64,000 nt of DNA. Origin: JABDIP01 sp965212545. GTDB lineage: Bacteria > Pseudomonadota > Alphaproteobacteria > DSM-16000 > Inquilinaceae. Below, piece by piece: positions 9,241-18,496 of the stretch. The stretch is from the NCBI GenBank assembly GCA_965212545.1, contig CBDBVB010000019.1, forward strand, positions 1 to 64,000, read 5' to 3'. The position numbers and the translations under genes are program-made. Each line of letters opens with the position of its first letter. Positions within the stretch are counted from its first letter, which is position 1. A model generated the notes under the pieces. The model searched no databases. It was not told the origin of the DNA and was given only the letters and a program-made list of their open reading frames with translations.

Positions 9241-9520
9241 GGCCGAACCTGCGTCTGTGATTGGCGAGCCCGAAACGGCAGCGCAAGACAACGCTGAGCC
9301 ACTTGGCGCCCGCCGCCAGGACGGCAACGGATGTCAGAGCCTGCAAATCCTGTTGGAGTCCGGGATCGCCAGTGTCGTGGCGAAGCAATGGACAGTGCAC
9401 AGTCGCATCGCGTGGTAGTTGGCGCAAGCCGTCGAAACAGCCATCGGCACGGTTGAGGGCGTGACGGTTCACTAACCTTTAGTGGTTCAGACAGAACAGT
9501 GTTCATTCAGGAGGCCTGAG

Positions 9521-10405
9521 ATGGACGTCAAACTCATGGAACGATGCGGTTTCAGCCTTTGTCTCGCCAGTGCGGCGCTCTTCGCCTTGCCTGCGATTGC
9601 TGCGGACGTGCCTCTCGTCGGCATGCTCGAGTTGCAGAGCCAGTGCAAAAGGGACGAGGCTCCCGGTGTAAGAGCACTCTTCGCAAGGTCTGGCAGTAGC
9701 TGGATCTCACTGGTCGACCAGGACATCGCCGCCAGTTACGACATGGGACAGGTGGACTGGACGGTCACATTTGACGGACGAACGTTGGGAACCGTTCGAA
9801 CGATCGATGCGGGCATCCCCGACCGGTCCTTTCGCTATGACAGGGACTACCGTCTGACGGTGGTCGAAGATCAGACCTTGCCGACGATTGCCAATCGACG
9901 CGAAGAATTTGGGGGTTGGTGCGAAGTTCCCGACGCGAGGCCGCTGGTCGTGAACTCCCATTCGAATTTCCATGATCCTGATGGGTGGGAGCCGTTCGCC
10001 ATTGGCGATGGATATCGCGAGCTTCTCTACGACGCGTACATGGGTGCGCTCGGCGAAGTGCCGAGATGCTACAATCTGCCGGATGATCACGAGTTGTCTG
10101 CCGTCGATCTCGCGATTCACAAAGCGTATCGGGATGCTGCCGGTCGTCAGCTTGTCGCGTTGCGTCTGTTGCCCAATGGCGAATGGTGTGACGACGGATA
10201 TGGGATATCGCCGATCGTCTGGTTCGCCATCGCCGACACGTTTCGGCATGTTGGCAACGACCTCGAATTGATCGATGCCGGTGACTATGACGGTGATGGC
10301 GAGTCTGAGATCATCTTCTGGCACAGCGCCTACAATCAGGATGGCTATATGATCCTCTACGATGGCTTGCGCTGGAGCGCGAATTATCACTGGGGCTATC
10401 ACTGA
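9521..10405 (+). CDS. Secreted protein of unknown function with an FG-GAP-like motif
   Basis: A 294-residue protein with a clear signal peptide (hydrophobic core FSLCLASAALFALPAIAAD, cleavage near AIAA). The start at 9521 follows an aggaggc ribosome site; an upstream in-frame start lacks these features. Near the C-terminus, the stretch IDAGDYDGDGESEIIFWHS resembles an FG-GAP/VCBS calcium-binding loop. Four cysteines in the mature part could form disulfides. I recognise no enzyme family. It has no obvious operon partner: the upstream genes diverge and the next gene follows after 166 bases. Confidence 0.65.
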   Translation: MDVKLMERCGFSLCLASAALFALPAIAADVPLVGMLELQSQCKRDEAPGVRALFARSGSSWISLVDQDIAASYDMGQVDWTVTFDGRTLGTVRTIDAGIPDRSFRYDRDYRLTVVEDQTLPTIANRREEFGGWCEVPDARPLVVNSHSNFHDPDGWEPFAIGDGYRELLYDAYMGALGEVPRCYNLPDDHELSAVDLAIHKAYRDAAGRQLVALRLLPNGEWCDDGYGISPIVWFAIADTFRHVGNDLELIDAGDYDGDGESEIIFWHSAYNQDGYMILYDGLRWSANYHWGYH

Positions 10406-10571
10406 CAAGCCATACTGGCATCGTGCCGGTGACATCCGCACCACGCCTCCGCTCCTGTAGGCTTCTGTCGTTCAGCACGACACCATCCGTTAGAGAAATT
10501 CACTCCGGACTATTGAATTCAGCTTCCGGCAACCTTAATTGAACGTTGTTCAAAACAACCTAGGCCAAACG

Positions 10572-13500
10572 ATGACCGACACCACATCCCTCCTGCGATC
10601 GCGCAGATTTCTGCCCTTGTTCCTGGCGCAATGGTTCGGGGCGTTCTCCGACAGTGCGTTGAAGAGCGCGTTTGCATTCCTGGTGGTGTATCGCGGCGTC
10701 GATCTGTTCGGGCTGTCGCCGGAACTGGCGATCACCATCGGCGGCGGCGTGTTCGTGCTGCCGTACCTGCTGGTGTCCGGCATCGCCGGAAAGCTGTCCG
10801 ACGCCGTCGACAAGGCCTGGGTGGTGCGGGCGACCCGGATCACGGAGTTGGGCCTGGCGGGCCTGGCGGGCACTGCGGTGGTGATCGAATCCTCGCCTCT
10901 CGCTTTGGCGGCGATCTTCCTCTACGGCGTGCAGTCGGCGGGGTTCGGGCCGGCGAAATACGCCATCCTGCCGCAGCATCTGCCCGAGAGCCGGCTGACG
11001 GCGGCCAATGCCTGGATCGAATCCTCGACCTTCGTCGGCATTCTGGCCGGGATGCTGTTCGGCGGCATCGCCGCTGGGTTTGGCGACACTTGGCTGGTCG
11101 CGGCCGGATTCGCGGTTGCGGCGCTGGCCGGGGTGCTGGCGTCCTGGTTCGTGCCGCCGGCGCCGCCGATGCCTGGTGCCGCCCGATTCCGATTCAAGCC
11201 GGTGACTGCGGTTTCCGACGCCCTGCGCGCGGTCACCCGGCATCGCGAGGTCTTCCTGTCGGTGCTGGGCATCTCGTGGTTCTGGGCGGTCGGCCTGGTT
11301 GTGATGTCGGTGTTCCCGGAGGTCGCCAAATCCGTGCTGGGCGTCGACCAGTTGGTGGCCAATCTGCTGGTCGGCGCCTTCGTCGTCGGTATTGCGCTCG
11401 GCTCGATTGCGGCGAGCTGGCTGGTCGGCGGCGAGATCACCGGGCGGCTGGCGCCGGTCGGTGCGCTGGGCATGGCGGTGGCCCTCATCGATCTTGGCTT
11501 CGGGGCCGGGGCCGTGGGTGCCGCGGCGGGCGGCGTCCCGCTTGGACTGGCGGAATTCGTTCAGGTGGAGGGCGGCATCCGCGTGCTGTTGGATCTGGTC
11601 GGCATCGCTGCGGCCGGTGGCCTGTTGACGGTGCCGCTCTATGCGATCCTGCAGGCCCGCTCCGACATCGAGTCCCGGTCGGCGGCGATTGCCGGCAACA
11701 ATGTGCTGAACGCCATCGTCATGATGTTGGGCTCCGCAGCCGCAACGGGCCTGCTGGCCGCGGGGATGCCGGTCGAGCGGTTGATGATCTGGATCGGCAT
11801 CGCCAACATCGCGGTCGCCGTCTATGCGATCAAGCTGATCCCGCACGAGGTGGTGAAAGGGATCGGCCGTCGGCTGTTACAGCTCGCCTTCCGCGTCCGG
11901 GTCCATGGTGGCGAGCACTATGGCGACGGCAAGAGCCCGGCCGTCGTGGTCGCCAACCATACCTCTTTCCTCGATGCGGTGCTGATCGGCTGCCTGCTGC
12001 CCGGCCGGCCGGTCTTCGCGGTCAACACCCAGGTCGCGCGCAAATGGTGGGTGCGTCCGGCATCTCTGGTCTTCGACCTGCTGCCGGTCGACCCGGCCAG
12101 CCCGTTTTCGGTCCGCAAGATGATCCAGCGGGTGCGGGCGGGGCAACGCCTGGTGATCTTCCCGGAAGGACGGATCACGGTCACCGGCGCCCTGATGAAG
12201 GTCTATGACGGGCCCGGCCTGATCGCCGCGATGGCCGACGTCCCGGTCATCCCGGTGCGCATAGACGGCGCCCAGTATTCGACACTCTCGCGCCTGCGCG
12301 GCAAGGTCCGGACGCGGCTGTTTCCGACCATAGCGCTGACGGTGCTGCCATCGCGTCGGGTAACGGTGCCCGAGGGCTTGATCGGCCGCCGCCGCCGGGC
12401 CCATGCCGGCGCGCAGCTGCAGGACATCATGACCGAGATGGTCTATCGCACCAGCCCGGTCGAACGGCCCCTGTTCCAGGCGTTGATCGACGCCCGCCGG
12501 CTGAACGGCAAACGGCCCGTGCTGGAGGATATCGAGCGCAGCCCGGCCGGCTATCGCCGCGTGATCACCGGCGCCTTCGCCCTCGGCCGCACGCTTGCCA
12601 GGCGAAGCGGGCGCGGGGAGCGCCTGGGGGTCATGCTGCCCAATGCGGTCGGTACGGTGACGGTGTTCTTCGCGCTGCAGGCCTTCGGGCGGGTGCCGGC
12701 GATGCTGAATTTCAGCGCCGGCGCCGCGAACATGGCCGCCGCCCTCAAGGCGGCCGAGATCCGCACCATCCTGACATCGCGCCGGTTCGTTGAAGCGGCG
12801 CGCCTGATGCCCGTCGTCGAGGTATTGGCGGACGAGGCCGAGATCGTCTTCCTGGAGGATCTGCGGTCGGAGATCGGTCTGGCCGGCCGGCTGTTCGGTC
12901 TGGTCGGGGCTGCGTTGCCATCGCTGGTCTGGCGCCTGGTCGGGGGCCGCCGCACGAACGCCGATGACGAGGCGGTCGTGCTGTTCACCTCCGGCTCGGA
13001 AGGCACACCCAAGGGCGTCTCGCTCAGCCACCGCAACATTCAGGCGAACCGGTACCAGGTCAGCGCGCAGGTCGATTTCTCGGCCGAGGATGTGGTGCTG
13101 AACGCGCTGCCGCTGTTCCATTCCTTCGGGCTGACCGCCGGGCTGATCCTGCCGATGCTTGCCGGTGTGCGCGTCTTCCTCTACCCGTCGCCGCTGCATT
13201 ACCGGATCGTTCCGGAAATCGCTTACGACATCAACGCGACGATCCTGTTCGGCACCGATACTTTCCTGTCTGGCTATGCACGCATGGCGCATGCGTACGA
13301 TTTCTACAGCGTACGGTACGCCTTCGCCGGGGCGGAGCGCGTACGCCCGGAAACCCGCCGGACCTGGAGCGAGAAGTTCGGAGTGCGCATCCTGGAGGGC
13401 TATGGCTGTACCGAGACCGCGCCGGTGCTGGCGATCAACAGCCCGGTCCGCAACCGGCCGGGCAGTGTCGGCCGGTTGCTGCCGGGGATCGAGGCCCGGC

Positions 13501-14021
13501 TGGAGGCGGTCGAGGGCATCGATGCCGGCGGCCGCCTGTTCGTGCGCGGGCCGAACGTCATGCGCGGCTATCTGCGCGCCGAGGCGCCCGGCGTCCTGGA
13601 GCCGCCGGTCGAAGGCTGGCACGACACCGGCGACGTGGTGTCGATCGACGAAGACGGTTTCGTGACCATCGCCGGCCGTGCCAAGCGCTTCGCCAAGGTC
13701 GCAGGCGAGATGGTGTCGCTGTCGGCGGTCGAGGCGCTGGCGTCGGAGCTGTGGCCGGATAGCCTGCATGCCGCCGTCGCATTGCCGCACGACCGAAAGG
13801 GCGAGCAAGTTGTGCTGGTCACCGACCATGGCGACGCCGACTCCAAGGCGCTGGGTCAATTCGCCAGGACCAAGGGCATCGCCGAGATCATGGTGCCGCG
13901 AACGCTGGTCCCGGTCGACAAGATGCCGCTGCTTGGCACCGGCAAGATCGACCACACGGTCGCGAAATCCCTGGCGGAGGCGGAACAAACCGCTCCGGTT
14001 CCGGCCAAGGCTGCGGTGTAG
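10572..14021 (+). CDS. aas: LplT-PlsC-Aas fusion: lysophospholipid flippase/acyltransferase/acyl-ACP synthetase
   Basis: A 1,149-residue inner-membrane protein with three modules. Residues about 1-425 form an MFS/LplT-type transporter that moves lysophospholipid inward. Residues about 430-625 form a PlsC acyltransferase (NHTSFLD near residue 461 is the HX4D motif; FPEGRITVTG is the acceptor motif). Residues about 650-1140 form an AMP-binding acyl-ACP synthetase (FTSGSEGTPKG near residue 804, EGYGCTETAP, GWHDTGDVV and the late GTGKIDH). Together they would import and re-acylate 2-acyl-glycerophosphoethanolamine. In E. coli lplT and aas are separate neighbours; the fused form is known in several proteobacteria. 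I use the ATG at 10572; an earlier TTG at 10539 is in frame but less likely. Confidence 0.9.
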   Translation: MTDTTSLLRSRRFLPLFLAQWFGAFSDSALKSAFAFLVVYRGVDLFGLSPELAITIGGGVFVLPYLLVSGIAGKLSDAVDKAWVVRATRITELGLAGLAGTAVVIESSPLALAAIFLYGVQSAGFGPAKYAILPQHLPESRLTAANAWIESSTFVGILAGMLFGGIAAGFGDTWLVAAGFAVAALAGVLASWFVPPAPPMPGAARFRFKPVTAVSDALRAVTRHREVFLSVLGISWFWAVGLVVMSVFPEVAKSVLGVDQLVANLLVGAFVVGIALGSIAASWLVGGEITGRLAPVGALGMAVALIDLGFGAGAVGAAAGGVPLGLAEFVQVEGGIRVLLDLVGIAAAGGLLTVPLYAILQARSDIESRSAAIAGNNVLNAIVMMLGSAAATGLLAAGMPVERLMIWIGIANIAVAVYAIKLIPHEVVKGIGRRLLQLAFRVRVHGGEHYGDGKSPAVVVANHTSFLDAVLIGCLLPGRPVFAVNTQVARKWWVRPASLVFDLLPVDPASPFSVRKMIQRVRAGQRLVIFPEGRITVTGALMKVYDGPGLIAAMADVPVIPVRIDGAQYSTLSRLRGKVRTRLFPTIALTVLPSRRVTVPEGLIGRRRRAHAGAQLQDIMTEMVYRTSPVERPLFQALIDARRLNGKRPVLEDIERSPAGYRRVITGAFALGRTLARRSGRGERLGVMLPNAVGTVTVFFALQAFGRVPAMLNFSAGAANMAAALKAAEIRTILTSRRFVEAARLMPVVEVLADEAEIVFLEDLRSEIGLAGRLFGLVGAALPSLVWRLVGGRRTNADDEAVVLFTSGSEGTPKGVSLSHRNIQANRYQVSAQVDFSAEDVVLNALPLFHSFGLTAGLILPMLAGVRVFLYPSPLHYRIVPEIAYDINATILFGTDTFLSGYARMAHAYDFYSVRYAFAGAERVRPETRRTWSEKFGVRILEGYGCTETAPVLAINSPVRNRPGSVGRLLPGIEARLEAVEGIDAGGRLFVRGPNVMRGYLRAEAPGVLEPPVEGWHDTGDVVSIDEDGFVTIAGRAKRFAKVAGEMVSLSAVEALASELWPDSLHAAVALPHDRKGEQVVLVTDHGDADSKALGQFARTKGIAEIMVPRTLVPVDKMPLLGTGKIDHTVAKSLAEAEQTAPVPAKAAV

Positions 14022-14028
14022 GAACCCT

Positions 14029-14712
14029 TCAGCGCTCCGGTTCGATCACCGGCGTCGGCTTCCCGCTCCAGGTAAACCGGTAGGTCCCGTCATGTCGGAC
14101 ATTGCCGACCAGGGGCGGACGGAAGCAGGCCAGGCAGGTGCCGCTCGGCCAGCGGACGCTGGGATAGACGACGCCCTGCGATCCCTCGTCCAACAGCCGC
14201 TGTGCCAGTCCTTGCGATGCGACATAGCTGTCCGGCGCCAGATAGTCACCGTATTCCTCATTGCCGCGGATGTCGTGAAACGCCCCGGCAAAATCGGCCA
14301 GATAGTCGTCATAGGTGAGGGATTCGTCGAACCAGTTCACCTCCGCCAGCTCGACCGATTTGTGGAAGGCGATCTCGGCCTGCGCCGTTTCCAGTTCGAA
14401 GCCGGCATACCAGGCGCCGCGGTCCGGGTCGTTGAAGCGGCTGCCAAGCGGGTGGGCGTGGCAGTAAGTAGCATTGACGATCCGGTAATAGGGCACGCCG
14501 AAGACCAGTTCGTGCAGCCGGATGCCGGGCAGCAGATTGTTTTCCGCCAGCAACCGGTCGTTCGTCGCGTGGTCCAGGTCGAAGATATCGTTCAGGTGGT
14601 CGTCATCGTCGGCGATACGGGCCAGCACGCTCTCACCGCCCTCGCGGTACATCGCGGGGACCAGTCGGTGGGTGTCGTAGCGGCGGACGAAGCGGGTCGG
14701 CGGCAGCTTCAT
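14029..14712 (-). CDS. RES-domain toxin
   Basis: A 227-residue RES family protein. RES toxins deplete cellular NAD by phosphorolysis or hydrolysis. The domain is recognised by the Arg-containing start (FVRRYDTHRLVPAMY), GSRFNDPDRGAWYAGFELET, where the conserved Arg, Tyr and following Glu lie, and the late SQGVVYPSVRW. The length and composition match the longer RES members. The antitoxin gene lies 23 bases upstream on the same strand, the usual antitoxin-first order. NAD depletion is taken from the family; active residues appear intact. Confidence 0.85.
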   Translation of the reverse strand: MKLPPTRFVRRYDTHRLVPAMYREGGESVLARIADDDDHLNDIFDLDHATNDRLLAENNLLPGIRLHELVFGVPYYRIVNATYCHAHPLGSRFNDPDRGAWYAGFELETAQAEIAFHKSVELAEVNWFDESLTYDDYLADFAGAFHDIRGNEEYGDYLAPDSYVASQGLAQRLLDEGSQGVVYPSVRWPSGTCLACFRPPLVGNVRHDGTYRFTWSGKPTPVIEPER

Positions 14713-14735
14713 ACCAATATCTATGGCTCTTGGTA

Positions 14736-15176
14736 TTACGCCGCGCCGCCGCGCCTTGCATCGAGCAGCCGCCGGACCGCCTGCATCGCCGGCAGCCCGC
14801 CCTTGATCATATAGTCCAGCGGCGTGTTGCCGCCAAAGACCCGGTTGGTGTTGGAAAGCCCGACCCAGGCATCCGCCAGCGGCTCGGAATACAGGATGTT
14901 GAGCGCCTTGAAGATGCCGACCAGATACGAGATCCGCGTCAGCCGATCGGCATCCAGCAACCGGTCCGGGTTTCGCTTCATCTCATAATAGGGACCGTTG
15001 GAGATCCCGCCCAGCAACGCCCTTGCATCCTCGTCGCGCACCTTCCAATGCGCCGTGATATTGAAGAACGCCTTGATCGCGGATGCGCTGAGCCGCTTGC
15101 GCTCGCTCTTTCCGGACAGGTCGATCAGCGGCGACGGGGCATACCGGGTCGCCGGGTAGTCGAGGTCGAGGGCCAT
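14736..15176 (-). CDS. Xre/MbcA/ParS family antitoxin (DUF2384)
   Basis: A 146-residue antitoxin for the RES toxin encoded just downstream. The N-terminal half is a divergent Xre-type helix-turn-helix region (LSASAIKAFFNITAHWKV). The C-terminal half is the DUF2384 toxin-binding domain (YLVGIFKALNILYSE, GLSNTNRVFGGNTPLDYM, GLPAMQAVRRLLDARRG). Such antitoxins usually repress their own promoter; a perfect palindrome is found 18 bases upstream of the start. Confidence 0.85.
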   Translation of the reverse strand: MALDLDYPATRYAPSPLIDLSGKSERKRLSASAIKAFFNITAHWKVRDEDARALLGGISNGPYYEMKRNPDRLLDADRLTRISYLVGIFKALNILYSEPLADAWVGLSNTNRVFGGNTPLDYMIKGGLPAMQAVRRLLDARRGGAA

Positions 15177-15194
15177 GGTGCTTCTCCTATACTG

Positions 15195-15206
15195 GAGTAA
15201 ATACTC
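15195..15206. promoter_or_regulatory. Palindrome upstream of the antitoxin start, candidate operator
   Basis: The 12-base perfect palindrome gagtaaatactc (arms gagta/tactc) lies upstream of the antitoxin ATG at 15176, in an AT-richer patch than its surroundings. Its place between a likely promoter and the ribosome site (ggagaag on the minus strand) suits autoregulation by the Xre-type antitoxin. This is inferred from position and symmetry only. Confidence 0.45.
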
Positions 15207-15251
15207 TTCTATTTCGGAGAAATCAAGGGCGATCTGGCCGCTTTGCCGCTG

Positions 15252-15869
15252 TCAGGCTCGAGATGCCCGTCCCTCATAGTGAAAGGTCAGGATCTTCGGG
15301 CCGTCGACCAGATATCCCATTTCGAGCCCGGTGATCGAGAAACCGGAACTTGTTATCAGGGCATCGATCGGACGGTTCATCTGACAGCCGCCGGCCAGCC
15401 TGCTCCAGATCGGGTTGAGGCGGCCCTGCCACGCTGCGACCCTGCGGTCTTGCGATGCCCCGTGCTCGATGAAGATCAGCTCTCCCTCGGGCTTCAGGAC
15501 GCGGCGCATCTCGGCCAGCGCGGCCCCGGCATCGGCGATCGAACACAGCGTCCAGGTGCTGATGATGCTGTCGAAGCTGCCGTCCTCGTAGGGCAGTGTC
15601 TCGGCTGATCTGGCCGCGAATTCGATGTGGAACGGCAGGTCTCCGGCGGCCTTTCGGGCCATCTCGATCAGCCGGACCGAGGGATCGACGCCCACCAGTT
15701 CGGTCACGGCGTCGGAATAGAACGGCAGGTTGAGTCCGGATCCGATACCGACCTCCAACACCCGGCCCCGGGCGGCGGGTATTATCCGCTGACGGTGCCG
15801 TGCCACCTGCCCATGCCGCATCGACAGGTGGATAAGGTACGGCAGAATCCGGTCGCGATAGACTCCCAT
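15252..15869 (-). CDS. Class I SAM-dependent methyltransferase
   Basis: A 205-residue Rossmann-fold methyltransferase of the UbiE/phospholipid N-methyltransferase-like type. Motif I is GRVLEVGIGSGLNLPFY (about residues 36-52), the acidic end of strand beta-2 is in ELVGVDPS, and the later motifs are SFDSIISTWTLCSI and MRRVLKPEGELIFIEHG. The region after the core (QMNRPIDALITSSGF) resembles small methyltransferases of unknown substrate. It lies 30 bases after deoA on the same strand and may be cotranscribed, although no link to nucleoside use is evident. Confidence 0.8.
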   Translation of the reverse strand: MGVYRDRILPYLIHLSMRHGQVARHRQRIIPAARGRVLEVGIGSGLNLPFYSDAVTELVGVDPSVRLIEMARKAAGDLPFHIEFAARSAETLPYEDGSFDSIISTWTLCSIADAGAALAEMRRVLKPEGELIFIEHGASQDRRVAAWQGRLNPIWSRLAGGCQMNRPIDALITSSGFSITGLEMGYLVDGPKILTFHYEGRASRA

Positions 15870-15899
15870 ATCGTCGCCTTGTGCCGCCCCGATCGCCGA

Positions 15900-17258
15900 T
15901 CAGCGACCTTCGGCGACCCGCCTTGCGACTAGCGGCGTGGCTCCCGGTACACTGTCCCCGATGGTGAACGCCTCGCGCAGCATCGCGGCGGCCAGGTCGG
16001 CCTGTGCTTCATCGCGGCCGTGCACAACAGCCAGAGGCCGCTGGCCCGGCCCCACCACCTCGCCTATCGCCGCCACATCCGTCATGCCAACCGCATGGTC
16101 GATGATGTCTTCGGGTGCGGCGCGACCGCCACCGATCGCGACGACCGCCACGCCGACGGCGCGGGCATCGACCTCGGTCACATGGCCGGCAGTGTCCGGG
16201 AACACGTCTCGCCTCACGGGCGCCGCGGCGAGATGGCGATCGTGCTCTTCGATCAGGTCCGCCGGGCCACCCAGGGCCGCGACCATCCGGCCGAATCGCT
16301 CGGCGGCCGATCCGTCCTCCAACGCCTGTACGGCGCGGCCGAGCCCTTGCTCGACCGTCTCGGCCAGCCCGCCGAGGCACAGCAACTCGGCGCTCAGTGC
16401 CAGCGTGACTTCGCGCAGTCGCGGGTCGACGGCGTTGCCGGTCAGCAGGTCGATGGATTCCCTGACCTCCAGTGCATTGCCGGCGGCTCGGCCCAGCACC
16501 TGGTTCATGTCGGTCAGCAGCGCCACCGTCGGCAGCCCGGCACCCTCGGCAACGGTCACCAGGCTTTCGGCCAGGGCGACCGCATCGTCGAAGGCGGACA
16601 AAAAGGCGCCGCTGCCGAACTTCACATCCATGACCAGGCCGCCCAGCCCCGCCGCCAACTTCTTCGACAGGATCGAGGCTGTGATCAGATCGAGCGATTC
16701 CACCGTTCCGGTGACGTCCCGGATGGCATAGATCCGCTTGTCCGCAGGGGCGACGTCGCCGGTTGCCCCGATGATGGCGCAGCCGGTCGCGCGGACGATT
16801 CGTTCCAGGGTCTCGACATCCGGCTGGCTGCGATAGCCGGGGATGCTGTCCAGCTTGTCCAGGGTGCCGCCGGTGTGTCCCAGGCCGCGGCCGGAGATCA
16901 TCGGAACGTAACCGCCGCAGGCCGCCACGATCGGCCCCAGGATCAGGCTCACCTTGTCGCCGACGCCGCCGGTGGAGTGCTTGTCCAGCACCGGCCCGTC
17001 GAGTCCCTTGCCCGACCAGTCGAGCACGGTGCCGGAATGGGTCATGGCCCGGGTCAGCGCGACCCTCTCGTCCAGGCTCATGCCGCGGAAGAAGACCGCC
17101 ATCGAGAAGGCGGCGACCTGGCCCTCGGTCACGCTGCCGTCGGTGACGCCGCGGATATAGGCGTCGATATCCTCGGCCGCGACCGTGCCGCCGTCGCGTT
17201 TTCGGCGGATGAACTCCTGCGGCAGGAATACCCTGTCCTTCGTGTGCGAGCCCGCCAT
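15900..17258 (-). CDS. deoA: Thymidine phosphorylase
   Basis: Splits thymidine or deoxyuridine with phosphate into the base and 2-deoxyribose-1-phosphate. The 452-residue length is normal for the family. The signature KHSTGGVGDKVSLILGPIVA and GRGLGHTGGTLDKLDSIPGY lies at residues about 85-135; the N-terminus IRRKRDGG and AEDIDAYIRG is typical. The C-terminal domain is complete. It belongs to the deoxynucleoside catabolic set here (deoC, punA, cdd and the BMP importer), although two cytochrome genes on the other strand separate it from deoC. Confidence 0.93.
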   Translation of the reverse strand: MAGSHTKDRVFLPQEFIRRKRDGGTVAAEDIDAYIRGVTDGSVTEGQVAAFSMAVFFRGMSLDERVALTRAMTHSGTVLDWSGKGLDGPVLDKHSTGGVGDKVSLILGPIVAACGGYVPMISGRGLGHTGGTLDKLDSIPGYRSQPDVETLERIVRATGCAIIGATGDVAPADKRIYAIRDVTGTVESLDLITASILSKKLAAGLGGLVMDVKFGSGAFLSAFDDAVALAESLVTVAEGAGLPTVALLTDMNQVLGRAAGNALEVRESIDLLTGNAVDPRLREVTLALSAELLCLGGLAETVEQGLGRAVQALEDGSAAERFGRMVAALGGPADLIEEHDRHLAAAPVRRDVFPDTAGHVTEVDARAVGVAVVAIGGGRAAPEDIIDHAVGMTDVAAIGEVVGPGQRPLAVVHGRDEAQADLAAAMLREAFTIGDSVPGATPLVARRVAEGR

Positions 17259-17467
17259 TATTTCACCTCACCTTGTCCGGATGGTCGGCCATGACAACGA
17301 CATGGTCTCCAGACTAGCGCGCTCGACCGATATTCGGCCATGGTGTGCACCAAGCGGTCGGGGCTTTTGATCGATGTCATTGCCGCCGATTGGCGGATTC
17401 GATGAGGTAGACGGCACGGGCGGAGCCCGAGCCGCGACCCAGGCTAAGCGACGAGGGAATCCTGACC

Positions 17468-17986
17468 ATGATGCATTCGACGGGTGCGCGGCTGTCGCCG
17501 CGATGCTTGGCCACGGCCGCGGCGATGCTTGCCGCGACGGTCATGCTGGATGGCGCGACAACCGCGATCCAGGCGCAGACGGCGTCTGACGCGCTCGTAG
17601 TGGAGTTTCCGTCGGTCAACTCGGCCCTCGGCCGCGAGCTCTTTGTCACCAAGGGCTGCGTGATCTGCCACGCGATCAACGGGGTCGGCGGGCTCGCGGC
17701 GCCGCCGCTGGAGGCCGAAGGCCGCTCGTCCACGGTCGACGTTGCCGGCTTCGCGGCCCGGATGTGGCGCGGCGCCGGACCCATGGTCTGGCTCCAGACC
17801 CTGGAGATGGGGTATCAGATCGACCTGACCGGAGAGGACATCGCCAATCTGGCGGGATTTGTCCAGGACGTGCGCGAGCAGGCCAACTTCACCGAGGAGT
17901 CCCTGCCGGACTATGTCCGCGATGCTCTGCTCACCGACCTCTATCGCCGTCCCGAGGACTGGCTCTGGGAGCCTGAAACGCCATGA
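17468..17986 (+). CDS. Exported mono-haem c-type cytochrome
   Basis: A 172-residue protein with a signal peptide (CLATAAAMLAATVMLDGA, cleavage after IQAQ) and a single haem site CVICH (about residue 64). The pattern GRELFVTKGCVICHAINGVG and the downstream Met-containing segments (RMWRGAGPMVWLQ, LEMGYQIDLTGED) fit a class I cytochrome c. It would act in the periplasm as an electron carrier. Its stop overlaps the start of a paralogous cytochrome (17983-17986), and the pair converges on an aldehyde dehydrogenase gene. The partner enzyme is unknown. Confidence 0.85.
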   Translation: MMHSTGARLSPRCLATAAAMLAATVMLDGATTAIQAQTASDALVVEFPSVNSALGRELFVTKGCVICHAINGVGGLAAPPLEAEGRSSTVDVAGFAARMWRGAGPMVWLQTLEMGYQIDLTGEDIANLAGFVQDVREQANFTEESLPDYVRDALLTDLYRRPEDWLWEPETP

Positions 17987-18489
17987 TTGGGGGGCGCGCT
18001 AGGGCGGCTTGCCGGACAGTCCTTCTGGCCTGTCTTTCGGCGGCCATGCTGGGCATGTCGCCGTCCGGATTGCGGTCGGCTCTGGCCCAGGGCGCGCCTG
18101 AGGTCCTGACGCCGGTGGTGGATGCGGAGCGGGGCAGGGAATTGTTCGTCCGCAAGGCCTGCGTCGTCTGCCATTCGGTCAACGGGATTGGCGGCGGCAT
18201 GGCGCCGCCCCTGGACGCGCCATCGGCTCAGGTGGAGATCGACGTCGCCGATTTCGCTGCCCGCATGTGGCGCGGAGCCGGTCCCATGGTTTGGCTGCAG
18301 ACCCTGGAACTCGGTTATCAGATTGACCTGACCGGCGAGGACATCGCCGATCTCGCGGGCTTCGCCAACGACCGCTATGAGCAATCGCAATTCGAAGAGA
18401 ACCAGGTGCCGGGCCGGATCCTCGACTCGCTCCTGACGGAGCCCTATCAGCGGCCGGAAGACTGGATGTGGATACCGGAGCCGGAGTAG
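17983..18489 (+). CDS. Exported mono-haem c-type cytochrome, tandem paralogue
   Basis: A 168-residue cytochrome with a signal peptide (TVLLACLSAAMLGMSPSG) and one haem site CVVCH (about residue 59). The mature sequence follows the previous gene almost residue for residue (FAARMWRGAGPMVWLQTLEL, then GYQIDLTGEDIA), so this is a gene duplication. The ATG sits in the 4-base stop/start overlap, indicating coupled translation. Two nearly identical carriers could pass electrons in series or form a dimeric complex; this is a guess. Confidence 0.85.
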   Translation: MIGGRARAACRTVLLACLSAAMLGMSPSGLRSALAQGAPEVLTPVVDAERGRELFVRKACVVCHSVNGIGGGMAPPLDAPSAQVEIDVADFAARMWRGAGPMVWLQTLELGYQIDLTGEDIADLAGFANDRYEQSQFEENQVPGRILDSLLTEPYQRPEDWMWIPEPE

Positions 18490-18496
18490 GTCCGGT

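Noticed and set aside
11877..13988. 703-codon minus-strand frame opposite the LplT-PlsC-Aas gene
   Set aside because: Shadow frame with His/Arg/Gln-rich text and no motif; the plus strand carries intact PlsC and AMP-binding motifs over the same bases.
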